Of a DNA stretch of 64,000 nt, positions 56,971 through 64,000 are shown one piece after another. The first letter of the stretch is position 1, and every line of letters starts with the position of its first letter. Location: assembly GCA_028753945.1 (NCBI GenBank), contig JAPNXP010000011.1:1302001-1366000 (forward strand). The letters are read 5' to 3'. Below the pieces are notes generated by a model. It had not been told where the DNA came from. It searched no databases and saw only the letters and a program-made list of their open reading frames with translations. Made by a program: the position numbers and the translations under genes. Source of the stretch: Hexactinellida sp. DTS-2022 (Eukaryota > Porifera > Hexactinellida).

Positions 56971-57150
56971 GTAAACCCCCAAAGGGGCACCTCCGAGTAG
57001 CGGCAACCTCCGAGAAGCGGCACAAAATCATTCTCCCGATGGGTGCCGCTTTGGGAGTTTCACCTTACGAGCAACCTCCCAAAGCGGCAACCTCCGAGAA
57101 GCGGCACAAAATCATTCTCCCGATGGGTGCCGCTTAGGGAAGTTTACATG
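56968..57150. mobile_element. TA-target MITE with a tandem 80-bp unit
   Basis: The ends CAGGTAAACCCCC and the inverse of CATGTAAACTTCCC are flanked by TA. It contains two copies of CAACCTCCGAGAAGCGGCAC and GGGTGCCGCTT. Likely Tc1/mariner-type. Confidence 0.75.
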
Positions 57151-58671
57151 TACTCCATACGTACATACATATTACATAATTTGCATAACCCACCGGGTCC
57201 CACCCCATGTCAGAGGGATGGGGGTCACTGGGAGCGACCCTCCGGACCTGTCGGTGGATGTATATTTTATATGAAATTGGTCCTTTTGATCGACCAAGGG
57301 ATGATAGAGGGTGAGAATCACGTTTGTTTACTCAATATAACCAGATTTAGTTTCTGAAGAAACAAATCTGGAAATATTTAGTAAACCTCCCAGTGACCCC
57401 CCCCGACCCCCCAAGTGGCCCCCATCTTTGATTATATTTTCCAAACTTGACGCCTATGCCTCAGACCCTCGCTTCTAGTATTTTAAGTATGTTCCTTTTC
57501 AAAGCAACATAATTTAAATACAATATTGTATTTAAATACTATGGAACTTACTATTAATCACCACTTAAAGGACTGGCCTAAATTGACTGGTGACTGCTAT
57601 AGGGCCGTTCAAATGACCAAAAATTATACACACCCCTCCTTGTGTCATGACCTTTTGCCGTTTTGTAGTAATAAGGATAGTCTGTCATATTAGTAGTCGC
57701 TACCCCTCTTGTAAGCATTACTTAACTGGAGCTAGCCTATGTGCAATGACCGTTGTAAAAAGTGACCTTTAGCATATTATACTGTACAACATATACTGTA
57801 TGTAGCACATACATAGTTACCACATAGTTACCACGAATTACCAAATCCAAACCTTATTGCGTGTGGCTCCTAACTCGTCGATGTATATCCGTGGGTCCAC
57901 TATAGGTTTACGTAGAAAAGGGAAAGTAGCTAAGTGGAAAATACTAATCCAGGAAGTGCCCATATTGTTGAATATTTATGTAAATTTGACCTCAAGATTT
58001 TCTAGATACAGAGCTTGTCCGTTATACCAACTCCAAATATAGAAAATTAACCATCACTAAAGAATTGTATAACTCTATGGCCCCTGACCTTGGGCTGTGG
58101 TGAACTCTCATCATAACGAAGTCTTGGTACTGTAAATTTCTTGCTAATTATGAGTTCATTATAACGGTAACTGATTGTAAATAGCGAGAAATCGTTCACC
58201 CTATAGTAACTCATGAATGATATGCTGTAAAATATGATGCCCCTTCTGGCTGAACACCGTGAGGAACATACAAATGAATTTAGCAGTATGCTGAGTTTCT
58301 CAACTAATATGGACCAAGTTTTTGGAGGATGCCATAATTTAGGGTTACAAATATATCCGGTAAGAATATATATATTCAACATCCCCCATTTTATTGTAGT
58401 AAACAACATTAGGTTACCTTTTCTGTACCACAGATCCTAACAGGTTTAAGAGAAGCGAGTAGTAAAATTATTTCCGTATAGAAACAAATGGCTTTTAATT
58501 GATATGTTTCTAGACAAATTCAAAATATTAATAGTGAACTTTTGAGGTAAACATATAAATTAATTATAATTCCATGATATCGTATAAGAATCCCCTAGTA
58601 TTTTAAATTAAGAATTTTTAAAGAAAAATCTTGAACTAATTGTAAAATTATACTTAGAATTTAGCTAATAA
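57151..58671. other. Spectrin intron sequence with one orphan hAT-type end
   Basis: GACGCCTATG at about 57449-57458, preceded by C-runs (57398-57422), looks like the right end of a CATAGGCG-type MITE such as 6810-10069. No left end was found. 57181-57260 is G/C rich. No gene. Confidence 0.45.
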
Positions 58672-58840
58672 TCCATACATTAAAAGCAAAATTATTGTGT
58701 GTTTGTGTGTTTGTTCGTGTGTTTGTACAGAATTAATAGGAAAGACTGTATGCTCTAGAAATCTGAAAATTGGCATGCAGGGGTAATTTCACAGTGGCAT
58801 AAAACTGTATATTATAGGAAATAGGCATTTTGATTGCAGG
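58672..58840 (+). mobile_element. Helitron-like 5' fragment
   Basis: CCATACATTAAAAGCAAAATT, a GTTTGTGTGTTTGT stretch and AATAGGAAAGACTGTATGCTC parallel the start of the short copy at 36733. No 3' end. Confidence 0.4.
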
Positions 58841-59290
58841 GACTCAAAAGTTAAGTATTACTTCCATATACGTTATTGAAAGCTGGGAATTGAATGGCAT
58901 CATCAAAAATGATGTATGCAGTTCATTAACTTTAGTTCTGTGCGATTTATTGTAGATCAATTAAATACAATCTTTTGGTTTGTTAACAATCTTTTAATAT
59001 TCACCCATGGTTGTTGTAGTTCAAATATCTTGAACATTGGGAAGATTTCATAAAAGTCCAGTTCCAAGATATATAAGGATTTTATTTTACACACTCATGT
59101 AAAAGGGGTAGATGTTTACTGAATGTAATTATAATGTGGATTACAACTCATATAAACTTTTTCTACCATAGCTGTCTCTGGTCAATACACCAAATCATCT
59201 CCCAATTTTACAAAACTAACTTACTTCAATTTCAAAAACCGAATATGAGTTAATAATAGCTCGTTGATCTGATTGATGAATTATCCTTAA
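58841..59290 (-). repeat. Dispersed repeat R1, copy without the foldback
   Basis: The inverse of this stretch matches 53880-53990 joined to 54740-55070, lacking the foldback. It runs on past the Harbinger MITE at 59299-59883 for a short distance. Confidence 0.8.
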
Positions 59291-59298
59291 GTGCTCAG

Positions 59299-59883
59299 GG
59301 CCCGTATTCACTAAGAAGTTAAGTACTACGTACTTAAGTAGTATTCACTAAGATTGGTATTCACTAAGATTTAAGTGTGTACTTAAGTACATACTTAAGT
59401 ACAAAACTTAAGTAACCTACTAAGTTAACTTAACTTATAATAATATACTTTTATTGACTCTTTAGACGTTGGTGTTTAATTAGAACATTGTAATAGATTT
59501 CTAGTAGTACTTGCTTCACTTTAGGGGAAGTTTATGAATCTATTTTCAACATTTATTACTATTGGTTGTTATTTTCCAAAAGTCCATTTTTTCTCAACCA
59601 CACAAATCACAGGAACTTCATTGAAAATATTCTTTTTAAAGTTAAAAGAATACACCAAGGTATTACAATAGCATTCCATACACTAATATGCAATGCTATT
59701 AAATAAAATTGAATAAATATAATTCAATTTCGTACTTAAGTACGTACTTAGTTAAGTATGTACTTAAGTACAAAAATATTTCTTAGTGAATACGACTTAA
59801 GTATGTACTTAACTAAGTACGTACTTAGTACATAAGTATATACTTAGTACTTAAGTACTAAGTAATCTTAGTGAATACGGGCC
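59299..59883. mobile_element. PIF/Harbinger-type MITE, copy 2
   Basis: The ends GGCCCGTATTCACTAAGA and its inverse are flanked by CAG (59296-59298 and 59884-59886). Dense ACTTAAGTACGTACTTA-type palindromes lie inside. The other R1 copy (about 53875-53885) has no insert at this point. Confidence 0.9.
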
Positions 59884-60289
59884 CAGTAGTTCTTATTATA
59901 CAATATTTGCCAAAAACTTGCAGAGTGAATAGTCGCGAATAATTACTTTTTGCATTTTCATAGCAACACCAAATACCGGCCAAATGACAATGGAATTCGC
60001 TAAAAATTCAAGTTGCACACTGTTTCGAGAAACATGTAATTAGGATATTATTGTCAACAAATTGATATCTTCAGAAATGACTCAGTAGACCTAATGCAAG
60101 ATTCTCCGATGTGTTAGCAAGATTTCTAAGATCAGTGCACGGTTCTAGAATTTGAAAACTTTCACAAATCGGAATAGTTGTAGAAAATAACGTTTTGGAT
60201 AGAGAACTCATATTAGGGGATAGTGGAAACATGCTGAAGCAGTGTCTGTTGATTGTATAGACAACCGGCTTCAATAGCCCAACACAACT

Positions 60290-60535
60290 ATAATATGCAC
60301 ACAAAATACACGTGTACTGATTGAACAAATTTGTAAGATGGAAGCGGAGATTTCATTGTCTACATGGGGATATTCGAATGGCTCCTGACAAGGTTTGCAC
60401 CATTGTTTCTTCATGTGCTGTGCTACATAATATGGCTAAAGTTTGGAAGCAACCAATGCAGGACGATACGCCTATTGACCAGCTTATGGATGAATCTATT
60501 GCAATAGAAGAAATGGGACACTTGGTTGCATAGCA
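60290..60535 (+). pseudogene. HARBI1-like (PIF/Harbinger) transposase C-terminal fragment
   Basis: TRVLIEQ (about 60310), then after a frame change RWKRRFHCLHGDIRMAPDKV followed by CTIVSSCAVLHNMAKVWKQP. This is the end of the DDE domain of HARBI1-type transposases (IExxFGxWKRRFxxL...ACxxLHN). The rest of the gene is missing. It lies 400 bp from a Harbinger MITE and may be a remnant of an autonomous relative. Confidence 0.82.
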
Positions 60536-61029
60536 ATAAAGCGATCAACTTGATATTCATAATTTTGAATGGATAAAGTATATAAAGGTAATTAGTAGAA
60601 GTTTGTTTAATTATTTCAAAAAAAAATATACTACTGGTATGTATCTACGTGCTTAGTAGTTCGTACGAACATTTAGAGGATTACAAGCTATGAATGTCAG
60701 TCTGTTTAAACATGAAACAGTTATGTTCTCTATTCATATGCAAAGTAGCTTTGATGCAAAAATAAGAAATAAATTTAATTCCATTTAAGATTAATTTTCG
60801 TGGGGGAACTAGATCAATACAGTTTGTACATGTTCGTTCTCCCAATTGCAATAATTGCTGCTGAACATAACCAATTCCAAACGGAAAATGGTAAATACGG
60901 GGAAGCTAAATTGGACTAAGAAATTAGTGAAATTGAATCTGCTGGTGAGTTATTGAGATTCAGGAAACAGCTCTGACGTCACAGAGCTGTTTTTAGCTGT
61001 TTACTTTGGATGACCAGTGCACAATGGAA
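60536..61029. other. Spectrin intron sequence, nothing recognised
   Basis: No gene or element end that I can support. Confidence 0.45.
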
Positions 61030-61195
61030 GTATTCGAAATTTTAAGTAATTTAGCAAAGTATTTAAGTACAAACACAAGTACAATTACAATTGATAAACA
61101 AAAAAGTTACTTAAGTAGAAGTACAAGTACTGACAAAATTGTACTTGAGTACCAAAGTACTTAGGTACAATTGTACAATTGTACCCAACCCTGAA
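61030..61195. repeat. AAGTAC/AATTGTAC-rich MITE end
   Basis: Repeated AGTACAAGTAC, ACTTAAGTAG and TACAATTGTAC motifs end in ACCCAACCCTG (about 61180-61191), a common hAT-type MITE terminus (CAGGGTTGGGT). A left end was not found. Confidence 0.5.
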
Positions 61196-61287
61196 TTGTT
61201 GATTAATTTATTATCAATTCAGACAAAATGATATACGTATAAATTGTAAAATATACATATCGGTTCAGAAAATGTGTTTGAACTCAC

Positions 61288-62364
61288 TTTTCCCATGCTC
61301 TGATTTTTTATTAAAGTTTCTTTCTCTTTCACCCATATAAAAGCTTCCATGCAATTGCTAAAGTAATGTTGAAGGGCTATATTTCGTAGCAAAATATCTC
61401 TTCTATCAGTGGTGAAGTTTTTTAAAAGATAGAAATTAACTGACAAATTATCAACTTCTTTTTCAATTAAATCTATGTTATTAATAGAAATATTAGTCTG
61501 ATAATTATCCTGTAAGGAAAGTATTCTGTATTCCCTGGTGTAAAAGTCTGCAAAGAGCAATTCAAATTTATTAAAAGCCTTTTGTGCACGAATTAAATCA
61601 TTATTGGTAGAACAAGAATGAATAAGAGTCGATTTTTCATCAATCCAATCTTGTTCATCCTTTATTTTGAGTAGAAAATTAAAACAAAAGCATGAATAAT
61701 CGACACTAGTGATTCTTTTTTGGTATATAGGCGAGAAGGCATCAAAATTTTGCGTTATTTCACTAACCTTCCCGTTTAAAACATCGAAGTTACTATTTCT
61801 ATCCGGAAGAAGACTGTCTATTTTCTTACATATAAGACAGAATTTGTGCTTTTGGCTCTCGAGTTGATGATCAAGCAACATTAAAGATTTTTTGATCTGG
61901 GATGCTGAAATAAAATCTTTGCCCAAATCCTGTGAATCACATACTATTTCAGTAGAAATGAGCCAATATGATATTTTGTCAAGTTCAAACGATAACTGAA
62001 TAAATGTCAAATCACTGGAGAGTTTACTTCTCTGTATTTCACATAGTTGTTTTAAGGAATTCCATTTATTTGATATATCAATAATGCCTTGAAGTATATG
62101 TTCATTTTGGTAATTATGAGGATATTTAATGTTTTCTCCTTTTTGGAGGAAACTCGTTATTCGTTTTGCATTAATTTCAATCTCATTTTCCAGAATTTCA
62201 TGCGACTGAAGAGCTTGTTCAATAGAAGCGGTATCTTGTGATAAATCAAGAGAACGTTCCTGTATCCATCCTTTAATTTCCAAAAGTTCGCAAAAAAACT
62301 CTTGTAAACTTTGAATTGAGAAAAGCCGATCACGGTAAGTTGCAATTAAATCATCAACCTTAGC
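61288..62364 (-). CDS. Alpha-spectrin, exon 1 of the 4 in the window (about 3.4 repeats)
   Basis: A 1077-bp exon (359 codons, phase 0 at both ends) with acceptor ATTTTTAG and donor AAA/GTGAGT. The encoded chain has the conserved helix-A tryptophans at residues 33 (EIKGWIQER), 134 (KISYWLIST), 240 (EQDWIDEKS) and 344 (AFIWVKEKETL), spaced 101, 106 and 104 residues, the spacing of spectrin repeats. LGKDFISASQIKKSL is a GxDLxxVxxLL helix-B start. The end ETLIKNQSMGK joins in frame to DEESVALL of the exon at 40660-40897. These repeats precede the SH3 domain. The sequence is fast-evolving but has no stop or frameshift. Confidence 0.92.
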
Positions 62365-63239
62365 CTAAAAATGATATTGCTATAATATAATTAATGAATA
62401 ATGGCAAATTCCATAACAAATGTAATCGAATAAAACGAGGTCTGTCGCATTGGACCTGAAATTTAAAAAATTATAAGATAAATCGTGACCTACACTATAT
62501 AAGGCCTAAGCACCAACTTTGTGAAACTGGACCATGGATTAAAGGAAGGCCATTGATAAATAGGTTATTTATGGTTGCCTAATTAACTAGTAGTGATAGA
62601 CCTCATAAATGTTCCATAACCATATAGGAACATGGTATCAAGGTATACATAGCACCCTTCAGAATTGAGCTATGTCATCATTTGATTACGTAACGCTATT
62701 TTTGGTGGGCATTATCGTGTTTTTATAGCCTGATTTAAACATAGTTAGACGCGTTATAAATGTTCAAAATTGGAACATGAGGATGTCCATAACTAAATGA
62801 ATGAAATATATCGAAATTATAAATGGAATGTTGACACATTCCTCGGTTGCCAGGGAAATGAATATTTCCTAAAATGAGTCATAACTCAAAAACTATCGAT
62901 TTTATGTAAACTAGGCTAGATCTATCCGCAATAGGTAACTTCCCATTCATTTATAATACATTATGTATGCCTAACTACAATAATCTTTGAGATAATGAGT
63001 GTATTACCTCATAAGGAATTAAGTGCTAATTATCTGGTTACAGATTCCTGACCAGACTAAAATATGCAACTTTGATATTTATAATTAGAGAAAATTACAT
63101 TTACTTAAATTCTGAAATATACCAACAAAAGTATTCAGACTCATTTCGATAATGTTCTGGAGATGGGGGATGCTATATCATAGTCCAGGAGTGAGCCAAA
63201 TAATTTGAAGAAGGAAGAGTGGACATTAATGGGGTCTTG
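62365..63239. other. Upstream spectrin intron sequence, nothing recognised
   Basis: No exon or element end. The next upstream spectrin exon lies beyond the window or was not recognised. Confidence 0.45.
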
Positions 63240-64000
63240 AGCTAACTCTTTATGACAAAGAGGAGTGGTCTAGAAGTAAGAATAGGAAATTTAGTTATAC
63301 TAAACCAACTGTTGATAAAGTTAGTAAGATATTTACAAATTTCAAGTCTAGTAAAAGTTTTAATCTAGAAAATTTAACTAAACGTTCAACAAACAGGGAG
63401 GTAGCTGCTATTTGTGAAGAAAATCCGGTCGATGTTGCTACAGTTTGTGATGGTATTTTGCGTGCAAGTGAAGTTGAAATAATTAGTGATTTAGATTTAG
63501 TAGAAATGGTTACCATGAAATAAAGTTACCGGCATTCCAACCACTTACATATCGGGGACAGAAGAAGTTATGTGGAGATTTACATTTACAGTTATCAGAT
63601 TCTACAAATTCCATAAGAGATAATATCCCAGCTAATTATAATTTAAAAGAGTATGTTCCTTCGAAGTGTTTGCGAATTCCTGGAGATGGAAATTGTTTAT
63701 TTGCATCATTATCATACTGGTTGACTGGAAAAATTGATAGTTTTAATTTAGTACGGTTGAAAGTTGTAGAGAATATGGTTGGTAAGCTGAAGGAAGCATG
63801 CAATAAGTTTTTGCCAATAAATTTCCGAAGAGTGTAATTAACTATCGTAACGTGGCGGACTATGTAGTGAATCAAATATGAAGAGGAATTCTAAGTGGGC
63901 TACTGACGTGGAGTTATTTGCTACGGCCTAATTACTACAGACGGATATTTGGGTATTTAGTTCAGACATGGGTAATAAGTGGATGGTATTCTCAGGTAGA
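63240..64000 (+). pseudogene. OTU-domain reading frame of a Ginger-like or similar element, cut by the window edge
   Basis: CLRIPGDGNCLFASLSYWLT (63668-63727) is the Cys box of OTU-type deubiquitinases (D-G-N-C). Downstream WATDVELFAT and LLQTDIWVFSSDMGNKWMVF (about 63897-63985) match the later OTU strands. A preceding block (63300-63520; STNREVAAICEENPVDVATV) is open but unassigned. OTU genes of this type ride on Ginger1 and some other transposons. A fossil with a few breaks. It continues right of the window. Confidence 0.68.

Noticed and set aside
56880-57137. Open frames through the TA microsatellite (YIYIYI)
   Set aside because: Artefact of the (TA)n repeat next to the hAT remnant.
62370-63230. 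Further spectrin exon upstream of 62364
   Set aside because: No stretch with repeat-type helices and flanking splice sites was found.

Overview
This window looks like intronic DNA of one very long animal gene. Four exons on the minus strand (61288-62364, 40660-40897, 34643-35022, 2536-2853) read in one continuous frame as alpha-spectrin. They carry triple-helical spectrin repeats, with an SH3 domain split by an intron between the second and third exon, which is the known layout of alpha-spectrin around its SH3 domain. The introns between them are about 20.4, 5.6 and 31.8 kb, so only about 2.0 kb of the window is host coding sequence. The base composition (A/T rich), the short GT-AG introns and the mix of P, hAT, Academ, Harbinger, Ginger-like and Helitron-like elements fit an invertebrate. 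The spectrin is well diverged from vertebrate and insect forms. I cannot name the species.

Almost everything else is transposon DNA, much of it nested. From 4.2 to 17.5 kb a Ginger-type integrase element (family B) is split by a second one (family A, 5.15-15.10 kb, inverted terminal repeats, intron-containing). Family A holds an hAT-type MITE (6810-10069, 8-bp target duplication), which holds a P-type element (7241-9896). From 19.47 to 25.87 kb lies an Academ-type transposon with an XPG/FEN-like nuclease region, itself holding a 636-bp hAT MITE. From 30.2 to 34.0 kb a second family B copy lies on the minus strand and carries a TAGGG MITE. At 37.2-38.6 kb there is a KRBA2-like integrase remnant. 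From 45.6 to 51.8 kb an older P element (P-2) is split by a second copy of the younger P-1 element (46771-50245), which carries an 809-bp TTAA MITE. From 51.9 to 57 kb lie a BED-finger hAT transposase, a foldback element and a ZMYM-like hAT transposase. A Harbinger MITE and a HARBI1-like fragment follow at 59.3-60.5 kb, and an OTU-domain reading frame runs off the right edge.

Helitron-like nonautonomous copies (3' hairpin, CTAG or CTAA end) are scattered on both strands, two of them tail to tail at 26.7-27.5 kb. Because several families occur twice in the window, some loci act as natural empty sites for insertions in their partners, so the order of insertion can be read from the sequence alone.

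Most notable are the integrase element (family A) whose 3' half reads like a ubiquitin-specific-protease-type Cys/His box pair, alongside OTU-like reading in related elements; the Academ element with its nuclease region; and the multi-level nesting inside spectrin introns. No rRNA gene, convincing tRNA gene or CRISPR array was seen.
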